Source: Microcebus murinus (taxonomy: Eukaryota > Chordata > Mammalia > Primates > Cheirogaleidae). From it: a stretch of DNA of 64,000 nt. The notes beneath the pieces are model-generated. The model was not told where the DNA came from. It ran no database searches and saw nothing but the letters and a program-made list of their open reading frames with translations. Positions 1 to 9,330 of this stretch are shown here, piece by piece; the first letter of the stretch is position 1; each line of letters starts with the position of its first letter. Both the position numbers and the translations under genes were made by a program. The stretch lies in contig NC_134109.1 of the NCBI RefSeq assembly GCF_040939455.1, forward strand, positions 32,443,501-32,507,500, read 5' to 3'.

Positions 1-115
1 GAGTATATGTGGTGCTTGTTTTTCCATTCTTGGGATACTTCACTTAGTAGTATGGGTTCCAGCTCTAACCAGGAAAATATAAGATGTGCTATATCACCGT
101 TGTTTATAATCTTAT
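1..115 (-). mobile_element. Young-looking L1 fragment, antisense, cut by the window edge
   Basis: The first ~115 bases read as the reverse complement of the 3' part of L1 ORF2, in the stretch that in primate L1s encodes the end of the reverse-transcriptase protein. Phrases such as 'tgcttgtttttccattc' and 'gatacttcacttag' are the usual landmarks. The copy looks less decayed than the L1M next to it. It stops abruptly near base 110-115, which on the minus strand would be its 5' truncation point. The remainder should lie to the left of the window. The assignment rests on recognition only, and the boundary is approximate. Confidence 0.5.
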
Positions 116-199
116 CAATAAATAACTGCCTGCCAGATAAAAACTCAACACTCTTTAAAGGAAGTTTTAAACAAATATATAGACATTAAACAATGTAAC

Positions 200-1093
200 C
201 TTCAAAATATCCAACATCCAATCAAAAATCACTAGATTCACCAGGTAGCAGGAAAATGTGACCCATACTAAGAGAAAAATCAGTCAATAGAAACATCCTG
301 AAAATGACAAAACCGAATGGACAGAAATGAACAGACTGTTGTAAGTATGTAAAATGTACTCAAAGATTTAAAGAAAAACACAAATGAGGAAAGAATGGAA
401 CTTTTAGTGATAAAAATATAATATCTGAAATGAAAAGTCAGTGGCTAGAATTAAAAGCAAATGGACACTATAGGAGAAAACGCAGTAAAACTGAAAATAG
501 CAATAGGAACTATCCAAAGTGAAGCACAAAAAGGAAAAAGATTTTTAAAAAACCCAGAAAGAAATGAACTGATACTCAACTTGTTGGGCAATATGAAGTG
601 GTCTAACATTTTTTGTAACTGAAAATGAGAAAAGAAGGAGAGCAAATTTTTGACAAAATGATGGCTAAAATTTTTCCAAATTTGATATAAACTGTAAGTA
701 CCATAAATCTAACAATCACAATGAACCTCAACCAAGATAAACAAAGAAAGCCATACCAAGGTACACCATAATAAAGTCACTAACAATTAGTGATAAACAG
801 AAAATCTTAAAAGCAGTCTGAGAAAAGATATATTTTATAGCGTTATATAGAGCACAAGAATTACTGCAGACTTCTGATCAAAACTATGCAAGCCAGAAGA
901 CAATGGAATGACATCTTCAATGTACTTCAAAAAAAGGACCAACCTCAAATTCTGTATCTAGTGAAAACACCTTTTAAAAATAAAGGCATTTTGAAGACTT
1001 TTTGAGATGAATAATAGTGTAGAGAGTTCACCACCAGCAGATCTGCATTACAGGAAACGTTAAAAGAAGTTCTTCAGGGAGAAGGAAAATAAC
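200..1093 (+). pseudogene. L1 ORF1 remnant
   Basis: This is the decayed reading frame of the L1 RNA-binding protein (ORF1p), which in living L1s coats the L1 RNA. The recognisable part is the C-terminal domain. A region corresponding to the 'ARRQW' motif lies near 892-910. The terminal helix region, with the 'RPALQE' type motif, lies near 1040-1060, and the frame ends at a stop near 1090. It is interrupted by many stops and small indels and has no continuous frame above about 60 codons. The start is uncertain because the N-terminal coiled-coil region is too diverged to place. Confidence 0.7.
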
Positions 1094-1190
1094 ACTTAGA
1101 ACTACACAAAAGAATGAAGAGTGCCAGAAATGGTAAACACAAAAATAAATATAAAATACTTTTTTTTCATTTAAGAATTTCTTTAAAATA

Positions 1191-1232
1191 TTAATATATA
1201 TATACATATATATATATACACACATATATAAC
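1191..1232. repeat. (TA)n/(CA)n microsatellite
   Basis: This is an alternating TA tract with a few CA and AC steps, inside the inter-ORF spacer of the old L1M. It is visible directly as tatata runs and probably grew after insertion. Confidence 0.9.
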
Positions 1233-1444
1233 AAAGTACTATGGAGTTCATAACATACACAGAAGCAAAATTTATAACAATAGTAGCACAACAGATAAGA
1301 GCATATAGCTAAAAGTTAGTGGTCTAGATAAAATGAAATAATGAAAAATGACTCTCATTCAAAAGAAGGCAAGGAAAGATGCGAAAGGCAACAAAGAATA
1401 GATGGGAGAAATAGAAAACAAATAGTAAGATGGTATACTTAAAC

Positions 1445-2275
1445 CAAATGTGTATATTACATGTACTTATAATTAAATGCAAGTGGTACAAATACCTCAA
1501 AAGCCAGAGGTCATCAAGCTAGATTTTAAAAAGCAAAAATCCATTTTAAGTATAAAAACACAAATAGTTTTAAAGTAATAGAATGAAAAAAAGATATACT
1601 ATGCAATGCTTACCATAAGAAAGCTGGAATGGCTATATTAATAATAGAAAAAGAAGACTTGAGGATGATGAATATCACCAGAGATAAAGAGGGCCAACTT
1701 TCATAGTGATAAAAAAGAAAAATTTAAGAAGATATAACAATCCTAAATGTGAGTGCACCCATTACATTAACAGAGCTTCATAATACATGAAATAAAAACT
1801 GATAAAACATAAAGAAAAAAGATAAATCCACAATTATAGTTTGAATATATATGTATATATATATGTGTATATATATATATATATATAGTTAAAATATATA
1901 TATATTTCACAAATTGGTGAAAAATCAGTAAATCGGTAAGGATATAGAAGACTTGAACACCACCATCAATCGACTTGGCTTAAGTAACATTTATAGAAGA
2001 CTCTAGTCAACAATAGCAGAATGTTTTTTTTCAAGTTCCCATGGAACATTGATGAAGAGAGACCATAATTTGGGCCATTAAAAAACACTAAACCAATTTT
2101 TAAAATTTGAAATCTCATCAGAAAATAATTAAACTGAGAAATAAAAAACAGAAGACTGTTTGGAAAATATTCACATTGTTTGGGACTTAAACATTACATT
2201 TTAAATAATCCATGAGTCAAAGAAGAAAATGAAAAGATAATTTGAAATTATTTTGAACTGAATGAAAATGAAGAC
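1445..2275 (+). pseudogene. L1 ORF2 remnant, endonuclease domain
   Basis: This is the decayed 5' third of L1 ORF2, which encodes the apurinic-like endonuclease that nicks target DNA. Recognisable pieces are the Lys-Ala-Gly-Val/Met-Ala-Ile stretch near 1620-1640 and a thymine-rich section near 2020-2085 that translates in pieces to the 'FFS..HGT....DH..GH' motif containing the catalytic Asp/His. A TA microsatellite (about 1846-1888) has expanded within it. Frame breaks are numerous. It ends at about 2275, roughly 275 codons in, where the element is interrupted. Confidence 0.7.
1846..1910. repeat. (TA)n microsatellite
   Basis: An interrupted TA/TG alternating tract lies within the L1 endonuclease region. 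It separates the 'ccacaattatagtt' part from the 'atatagaagacttgaacac' part of the old ORF2. Confidence 0.9.
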
Positions 2276-2530
2276 ATCACTATTTTAAAGTGTGCAATTC
2301 AGTGGTTTTTATTATATTCACTATATTATGCAACAGTCAGCCCATCTAATTCTAGAACATTTCCATCTCCCCCCAAAAAAACTCTATACCAATTAGCAGT
2401 CAATCCCAAGTCCCTCCTCCCTCTATCCCCTGGAAATCATTAATCTACCTTCTGTTTTTATGGATTTTCCTATTCTGGACACTTTATGTAAGTGGAGTCT
2501 TACACTATGTGACCTTTCATGTCTGTCTTC
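2276..2530 (-). mobile_element. L1M 3' UTR fragment, antisense
   Basis: The reverse complement of this segment matches, with normal old-repeat divergence, the 3' UTR of the plus-strand L1 at about 3545-3785 in the same window. For example, 'gcaattcagtggtttttatt' here corresponds to the complement of the run ending at 3780. It therefore forms an inverted pair with that element, separated by about 1 kb. It lies exactly in the gap between the 5' and 3' parts of the plus-strand L1M, so it is a separate L1 insertion or a local rearrangement product. Confidence 0.8.
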
Positions 2531-2599
2531 TTCCTTTCTCCCTTTAAAATTTGGAAAATATTTTAAAGTTTTAAGTGTTTATTTAGAAAAGAAAGGCCC

Positions 2600-3828
2600 A
2601 TTTTTTACATGGTTACCAATGTAATTCAATAGAAGTGGAATAGTCTTTTCAACAAATGATGCTATGACATATGGATATCCATAGATAAAAGACTGAAGTT
2701 GAACCCCTACCTCACACCACATATAAAAATTAACTCAAAATGGATAAAAAAATGTAACTTACATTTATAAGAGCTACAAATATAAAACTCTTAGAAGAAA
2801 TAAATCTTTGTGGCCTTGAATTAGCTGATGGTTTCTTAGCTATGACATAAAACAGCAACAAAAGAAAAAATACATAAATTGGACTTCATTAACATTAAAA
2901 ATAACACAACCATGAAAACACAACCCATGGAGTGGGAAAAATATTTCACAGGTCTGATAAGGGACTTATACCCAGAATATATAAAGAACTCTTACAATGC
3001 AACAATAAAAAGACAACCCAATTTTTAAAAATAAGCAAGGGATTTGAATAGATGTTTCTCCAAAGAAGATATACAAATGGTCAACAAGAACATGCAAAAA
3101 TGCACATACAACTTCATGTCCTCTAGGATAGCTATAATAATAAAAAAAAAAGACAGATAATAACAAGTGTTGTGAGAATGTACAGAGATTGGAATCCTCA
3201 TAATACTGGTTGGAATGTAAAATGGTACAGCTCCTTTGGAAAATAGTTTGGTGTTTTGCCAAAAAATTAAACATAATTACCAGATGATGTAGCAATTCCA
3301 CTCCAAGATTTGTGCCTAAGAGTACTGAAAATATATATCTACACATACAATACATAAATGTTCATAGCCATATCATTCATATTAGCCCCCAAATGGAAAC
3401 AACCCAAATGTGTATCAACTGATGAATAGATTAACAAAGTGGTCTATTCATACCATGGAATATTATTCAGCCATAAAAATAAATGAAATTCTGATACATG
3501 TTACACCATAGATAAACTTGAAAACATTATGCTAATTAAAAGAAGCCAAACACAGAAGGTCACATATTGTATTAATTCCATTTATATGAAATATCCAGAA
3601 TAAGCAAATCCATAGAGATAGAAAATACAGTGGCTTCCAGGGGCCGGGGGAGGGAGGAATGGGGAGCAAAAGGGTATGGGGTTTCTTTCTGGGGTGATGA
3701 AAATGTTCTGAGTTAGACAGTGGTGATAGTTGCACAATCTTGTGAATATACTAAAAACCACTGAATTATGCACTTTAAAATGGTGAATTTTTAGGGTAAG
3801 TGAATTACATCTCAATTAAAAAAATAAA
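2600..3828 (+). mobile_element. L1M LINE, 3' part of ORF2 and 3' UTR
   Basis: This holds the C-terminal coding part of L1 ORF2 (about 2620-3590) and a 3' UTR (about 3590-3828) ending in an A-rich tail 'aattaaaaaaataaag'. Landmarks include 'gatatacaaatggtcaacaa' near 3068, 'ggaatattattcagccata' near 3458 and the G-rich 3' UTR section 'ggggccgggggagggagg' near 3640. The frame is broken by many stops. It may be the continuation of the L1M starting at 116, or a second copy of a related age. The missing ~2 kb of ORF2 includes most of the reverse-transcriptase domain. Confidence 0.85.
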
Positions 3829-3974
3829 GATCTGATATAAATGACTTTATGTCCCAGTATTGATAACTGATAAAGGCTTAATATGAGCCTCTTCTTAGCA
3901 ATATCTGGTTTAACTCAGGCCATCTCCTCCCTTTGAAGGCTATAGAATCTGTTTTCTCAAAAAGTCCAGCTCTT

Positions 3975-4299
3975 GGCCAGGCGTGGTGGCTCACGCCTGT
4001 AATCCTAGCACTCTGGGAGGCCGAGGCAGGCGGATTGCTCGAGGTTGGGAGTTCGAAACCATCCTGAGCGAGACCCTGTCTCTACTAAAAATAGAAAGAA
4101 ATTAATTGACCAACTAAAAATATATATACAAAAAAAATTAGCCGGGCATGGTGGTACATTCCTGTAGTCGCAGCTACTTGGGAGGCTGAAGCAGGAGGAT
4201 CACTTGAGCCCAGGAGTTTGAGGTTGCTGTGAGCTAGGCTGACGCCACGGCACTCACTCTAGCCAGGGCAACAAAAGTGAGACTCTGTCTCAAAAAAAA
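3975..4299 (+). mobile_element. Alu SINE, lemur-type
   Basis: This is a complete dimeric Alu derived from 7SL RNA, starting 'ggccaggcgtggtggctcac' and ending in a short A tail. Box A and box B promoter regions are recognisable in the left arm. The linker between the arms is the longer AT-rich form ('aaattaattgaccaac' and 'aaaaatatatatac'). The right arm reads 'gagctaggctgacgccac', a combination I associate with strepsirrhine, especially lemur, Alu subfamilies. A perfect 16-bp target duplication, 'aaaaagtccagctctt', flanks it at 3959-3974 and 4300-4315. Intact duplications and low divergence indicate a fairly recent insertion. Confidence 0.97.
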
Positions 4300-4315
4300 A
4301 AAAAGTCCAGCTCTT

Positions 4316-6254
4316 AAGACTTTTGTTTTATGCTCAGCTATGGTTGCTACCAGGCTGCCTCCAAAGACTGAAAAATCCTGTAACAGGCAGTACAGGTTGT
4401 ATTTTAGTATCTATGCTTACTTTCTTGCAGTATGAGTTCTTTAAACTATATTACTAACTTGTTCACAGGTTCAACTAAAGGATAAAAGATGATAGATAGT
4501 GAGGCTCTTCACAGTTTACAAAAAACATATTCACATTCACCACTCTTTTGATCTTAGGCTTTTAAATTTAAATTGGACATTATGACTGACTACACAATGG
4601 CACATCCTGAACTTAAGTCCCAATTTTTCTGACTCCAAAAACTGAGTCTTTCTTAGAACACTAAAATGTGTTTTTGAATAGGTTATGGAGAAATAGCCTG
4701 CCATCCAGCCTCCCAAGGATATTATGAAGGCTCTTGGGCATTTGCAGAACAGTTTCCACTGAGACTCTTATGTTGGTCTGCATTATACAGAGTGATCCTA
4801 ATGAATTAGGATCTAGGTACCTCATATGAACAGAATCACACAATATTTGTCCTTTTGCCCCTTGTATTTCTTACTGGCAAAGGGTCTTCTTGTTCCAGAA
4901 GTGGCCCATGGGACCGGGTGTTTGATGTGGCCAGCCCAGGGGGAGGGATAGAAGAGTCCAAAATACAAAAACAGCCCTAGACAGAATCAAGAGAGCTCCC
5001 CTCACCCTCATGACAGCTGGAAATTCTTTCTGCTCTTCTGAAAGTTGGGTGTTACAAACAGGAGACTTTTCAAGCCCAATCCCAAACACAAGAATTCTTC
5101 CCTCGTCAGTCTGTCTCCTGGGCCCCATTGAGACAGCTGGACTTCCCACGCAAGCTAAAGCATTCAATTGTGAGGGCTCTTTTCTGGGTCAGCCTGCTCT
5201 AGCTCACCCTTGAAAGAGAACATCAGCTCCTTAAGAGAAATGGCTATTTTTCTGTTCCAAGTTGTACAGAAGGCAATGTGGAGCACTTTCACAATGCCTA
5301 TTTCTGCTACTGGCCCCAATTGATGCAATCTATGCCATCTCAGGTTGGCATGATAATTTTATTTACTTAGCCAGCTCTTTGAAATTCACAGCAAGAATTT
5401 GAGCCTCATGCATGATCCTTTGCTGAATATGGAGTAAGGCCACAGCCAGACTGGAAGCAAGGAGAATAGAAAACAAAGGTGGACCTAACAGGCTCTGTGA
5501 TGTCCCAGGCCACATCTGGTGGCAGGGCTGAGAGCATTCTGTGCTATGTGTGCCCAGGCACAAAAAAATACGTAACTTTTCTCAAGTGAAAAAGCTTAGC
5601 CCTCTCCAAATTCCCATACTTATATGGGAGACTGCCTGTGTGACTACTCAGTGTGGGCAGTCCTATGGACAGGTGGTGTCCTATTCAACTTTTACAAAAC
5701 ACACTCATTGGTTGATATGCTTTATTTCCATATGGTACCTTTTCTCTCAGGAGGTGCAAGGCTTAACAAGATTCAGAAGTCCTTCTGCAACAAAGACAGT
5801 GCTGTAAGGAGGGCAGGAGCAGCCCCGACTACTCCACAAACGACCTAGCTGGAGGCAATGAGATACAGCATGGGCAGCAAGGGTGGGAGGGGGTGGGAGG
5901 AAGATTTACAGAAAAGGAAAGAGATTTTTCACTGGAGACATTGTAAGATGATAACCTTCTTTGCTCAAAGAGACAAGGAAGCAATTTCCCTGGAGGTTCA
6001 AAAAACTGGATTATACTCGCAATTGGATATTAAGTGTAGACCTACAAGTGGTGCTGGAAAACAAGGCTGGGTAACCCCTGGATGCTCATCCAGGGTCTCT
6101 GTCCTGATTTTAGTTGCCCAGTTTGTAGGAGGTAGAACAGAAGAGAAGACAGGTGAGTACTTCTGTGGAGGGCATGTACAGACATCAGGCAACTGAGCCT
6201 GGGATTCCTTATTTTCCTGAGTACTGCATCAGGTATCAGGAAACCGGGGCTGGG
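4316..6254. other. No gene seen; mostly single-copy DNA
   Basis: I see no coding region, RNA gene or clear mobile element here. A short patch near 4810-4870 resembles an antisense L1 3' UTR fragment. A G-rich run near 5878-5900 ('gggtgggagggggtgggagg') could fold as a G-quadruplex. Small frames on both strands lack recognisable domains. Confidence 0.6.
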
Positions 6255-6345
6255 ACGTGAGTCTGCTGCTGGCCAGCTTTCTGACCTGGGGCCAACTCTG
6301 GCCGCAGTTTTATCATCTGTGAAATGAGGAAATCAGACCTGATTC
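6255..6345 (+). mobile_element. MIR SINE fragment
   Basis: This is the central part of a tRNA-derived MIR. The landmark 'ccgcagttttatcatctgtg' corresponds to the usual 'cctcagtttcctcatctgta' core. It is truncated on both sides and has no target duplication. Confidence 0.75.
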
Positions 6346-6370
6346 AAACGCAACAAACTTTTATTAATGA

Positions 6371-6456
6371 CGTGTAGGGAGGACAATGGCATTTCAGACA
6401 GGAGTCTCCATCCTCCTCATTTGCTGGCAAATTAATAAACTCTTTCCTTCTCCTGA
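6371..6456 (+). repeat. Direct repeat, copy 1 (LTR-like 3' end)
   Basis: This segment, with core 'tctccatcctcctcatttg' followed by 'ggcaaattaataaactcttt', is repeated at 7611-7680. It contains an AATAAA signal (6434-6439) followed by a T/C-rich stretch, as in the R/U5 part of retroviral LTRs. Copy 1 has a short extra insert around 6391-6401. Upstream it abuts a MIR, so the rest of this LTR would have been lost. Confidence 0.65.
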
Positions 6457-7569
6457 AATCACTTTTCCTTGCTCTTCTGATGTGGCCTCAAAGACAAGTG
6501 CAAAGCTTTTGGTTACAGATTTGGTGTCCCTGGGTGGGCTCACCGGCACCCAGCAACTGCTGGAGGAAGCAGGGAGCAGCCCCGGGACAAGCCGTGAGTC
6601 TTCTCTGGGAGGAGCAGCTGCTTTTCCAGGTGAGACAGTACATGACAGTCTCAGCAGCTGCCAGAGCATGTTTTAGCTCCAGCAAGTCCCATCTTTCCCT
6701 CCCCAAAATGGAGGCAGCTCCCCACAACCTGAACTGAGTTGAGAGGAAGGAAAAGATTTGGGAAGTGTCTGGATACCATGACCATTTGTTTGTTTGTTAA
6801 GTTCCCCAGGGTGTACTCTGAGACCCTGATTTCACCCATTTGGGAGGTTTTCACACCTTCCTATTGGTTATTTGTTTGTTTGGGGTGAAATTGTGAGGCT
6901 GCTGGAAGTAGGGAAACTAGTTTGGATTCGGAGCTCATTTGCAGTTCCCAGGGAAAGGGAGGACTAGGCCGCCATCTGGAAAGGGTTTTGAACCTTCCAG
7001 CCTTGTGGCAGGGAAGTCATTGGGAACCCGATAGCAGGGCATTTTAGGGTGGCATCAGTCCCCTTTGGATTCCTATTTATTTGCTAGTCCTGGCATTTTG
7101 TGTTGGGGATTCCCTATGTTGTCTGTGTTTGTTTGTTTATAAAGTTTTGTTGTACCATGAGAAAGTTCCATTTAAAATTTTGGAAAAACCCTTGGGAAAA
7201 ATTTTGGAAGGATAACATTGACAGGGGGGAATAAGTAACAGAGTAGTCACCCCTCCTCCCATAGATATGGAAGGGAAATATTGACAATGAGAAATATGTC
7301 ACAGAGGGAATAGCCTGGAAAAAAAAATGGCAAAAATATTTTCTGTCTCTTTAAAACATCCCCACTCCTTTTGGAGAACTAGGACCTGCATCCCTGCCTC
7401 AGCCAGTGGTTGGGAGGGGCAGGTAAATGTCTTTTGTTGTTTGTGCTACATGAGATGGCCTACGCTAGGGAGGTCCTGGATGGAAGTCATGAGATTGTCT
7501 TCAGCAGAGAGGGGATGGAGATGGGACCATTAGAATCAACAGTAGCTGAACAGCAATCACCTGAGGCTG
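6457..7569 (+). mobile_element. Probable LTR-element remnant between direct repeats
   Basis: About 1.1 kb lies between two LTR-like direct repeats. Just after copy 1 the sequence 'ttggttacagatttggtgtc' looks like the usual LTR-end to leader transition of an endogenous retrovirus, but I cannot match the following bases to a tRNA with confidence. No gag, pol or env motif is readable. Recurrent 'tgtttgtttgtt' stretches (about 6785, 6870, 7125) occur. It may instead be two tandem partial LTRs of one family. I do not name a family. Confidence 0.4.
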
Positions 7570-7690
7570 AGAACCCACCCTTTAAAAGCTCTGTCTTTCT
7601 GCTTATTATTAGGACAACGGCAGAAGTCTCCATCTTCCTCATTTGCCGGCAAATTAATATAGTCCTCTTTCCTTCTTCTTGAAAAAAAAA
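7570..7690 (+). repeat. Direct repeat, copy 2 (LTR-like promoter and poly(A) region)
   Basis: This is the second copy of the 6371-6456 repeat (matching part 7611-7680). Here the upstream context is kept: 'ccctttaaaagctctgtc' at about 7578 looks like the TATA region of an LTR, about 40 bases before the shared block. The AATAAA of copy 1 is changed to 'aatata' here. Confidence 0.6.
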
Positions 7691-7759
7691 TATGTGTAGG
7701 ATATGACATTTGAATAAGAACTGAGGGCTGCAAGGGTACACAACGAGGGCGATATTAAT

Positions 7760-7787
7760 AACACACACACAGACACACACACACACA
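7760..7787. repeat. (CA)n microsatellite
   Basis: A short CA dinucleotide tract with one AG interruption. Confidence 0.95.
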
Positions 7788-7849
7788 TTCAGATGCAGTT
7801 GTAACAGGGAGCAAACACTACCCTAAGGGAGAATGAGGAAGAAGAGAGA

Positions 7850-9330
7850 TTGACTCTACTTTTGGAATATTACAGGTTTCTTGGATGAGCTAGGCCTGAG
7901 AATGGTTGGATGAGGTGTTGACAGGTGGACATCAGAGCAAAGAAGAGGAGGTGTCTCTGGCAGATGAAGCAAGTAAACAAAAAGAGGGGCCAGCAAACGA
8001 GGTGGCTGCAGGGGCAGTTCTGGGAGTGCCCCATAGATGGCTATGATCTGAGCATAGATACATATCGCACAGCAGGTCCTCAGGCAACATCTGCTGAGTG
8101 ACAGCAGCTGTAGTAAGGTCGGGCTGAAGGCCAGGTGAGGCCCTGCCCCTGGCAGGGAGCCACACACAGGGTGGAGACTGCATGAGTTTCCAAAAGAGAG
8201 AAAGGCCACTATGAGGGGCTCTGTAACCAAGGACAGGTGGACCACAGGAGGGGAAGCCCAAAGGCTAAGAGACGAGGTCCAGGGGAGAGATGAGAAGGGC
8301 TTGAATTCTAATAGCTACATCAGAGTGGGGAGGCATCAAAAAAATAGTGCAGAATTAGATTCTTCAGGCTTTTGGAGGTTGGTCAGACATGCAGAGAGAG
8401 GTAGAAGAGAATTTTGAGGGTTCTGAGTCTGGCAATGGAGAGGGTGGAGGTACATAAACAGACATAGATAACCTCAAGAGGAGAGATGGGTTTGGGGAGG
8501 AGATGATCAGTTTGATTTTGTGCAGAAATTCTGCAGGGTGTCTGTGTAGAGGTGACCAGCAGGCAGGGAGAAATGTGGGGGTTTCAGCAGCTAGAGATTT
8601 GGGGCGCATGGAAGTAACAATGGACATGGATGGGGTGGACGGAAGGGACATGTTGGCAGAGGCGGCCGGCAGGTAGGGAAGCAGCGAGAGCACTTGGCTG
8701 GAGAGGATGATGGGAGCCTGGCAGAAGGGACCAGGAGAACCACGGAGGGAGCCCAAGTAGTGGGTGGGAAACCGAGCAACTGCAAGGAGATGGCAATGGG
8801 CTTGGCTTCTGAGAAGCCTACTGAGACTGGCTCTGGCATGGCTGCTGGCCAGGGCCTGAGGAGAGGAGGCAGGAGTGGGCAGTGTGTGACAAAGGGAATG
8901 TGAGTAGAAAAGATGTCATGCTGAGAGAAAGCAGGCCAAGCGGAGCCATTTAGGATAAGGAAGAGGTGGCCACACTTTGGGGCGCTGCTTTTCAGACCAA
9001 GTAAATGTGAGCTCGGAGCACTGGAGAACCCGTGGACACGCAGCTTCTGATCCAGGACTGAGCCCCGTGAGGACTTGCTGTGGGAGAGACAGGAGTGTTG
9101 CCATCTTGGACCCAGGTCAATCAGTGGATTTCGCAGAGGAGGCAGGATATCCGCTGCCCTCAGATCGAGGGGGCTCTCAGGGGGGTGGGAGGAGACGTGA
9201 GGGCTCCTGTGGGAAGGCCTCACCTTCTCAGTAAGGGGGTGGTGAGAGATCCTGCAGGTAGAAAGTAGAGGTTGGGGTCTGGGGCTCTGAGGGAGAGGAA
9301 ACCTGAGAGGCATGCAGCCAGCGTGGCGCT
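7850..9330 (-). mobile_element. Ancient L2 LINE, antisense (probable, long and diverged)
   Basis: The plus strand is strongly purine-rich and carries phrases typical of the complement of the L2 3' region, such as 'gaggtgaccagcaggcaggg' near 8550 followed by 'gtttcagcagctagagattt'. On the minus strand the pyrimidine bias yields a ~240-codon frame (8591-9313) rich in Pro, Ser and Leu. I read that frame as a by-product of composition, not a gene. The best matching portion is about 8440-8640; the outer limits are guesses. Confidence 0.5.

Larger units (their letters stand above)
116..2275 (+). mobile_element. Old L1M LINE, 5' portion (ORF1, spacer, start of ORF2)
   Basis: This AT-rich block follows the order of an ancient mammalian L1 on the plus strand: ORF1, a short inter-ORF spacer, then the endonuclease end of ORF2. 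Landmarks are 'gccagaagacaatggaatga' (about 890) and 'cagcagatctgcattacag' (about 1035) at the ORF1 end, and 'ctatattaataatagaaaaag' type endonuclease sequence near 1633. Stop codons and indels are frequent throughout, so nothing is expressed. After about 2275 the element jumps to the 3' part of ORF2 beyond 2600. A large internal deletion must therefore have occurred, now filled by an antisense L1 3' UTR. Confidence 0.8.

Noticed and set aside
8591..9313. A 240-codon minus-strand open frame, the longest in the window
   Set aside because: It lies in a strongly pyrimidine-rich strand that reads as old L2. Its product is Pro/Ser/Leu-rich without any domain, and overlapping frames of similar kind exist nearby. 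Composition explains its length.
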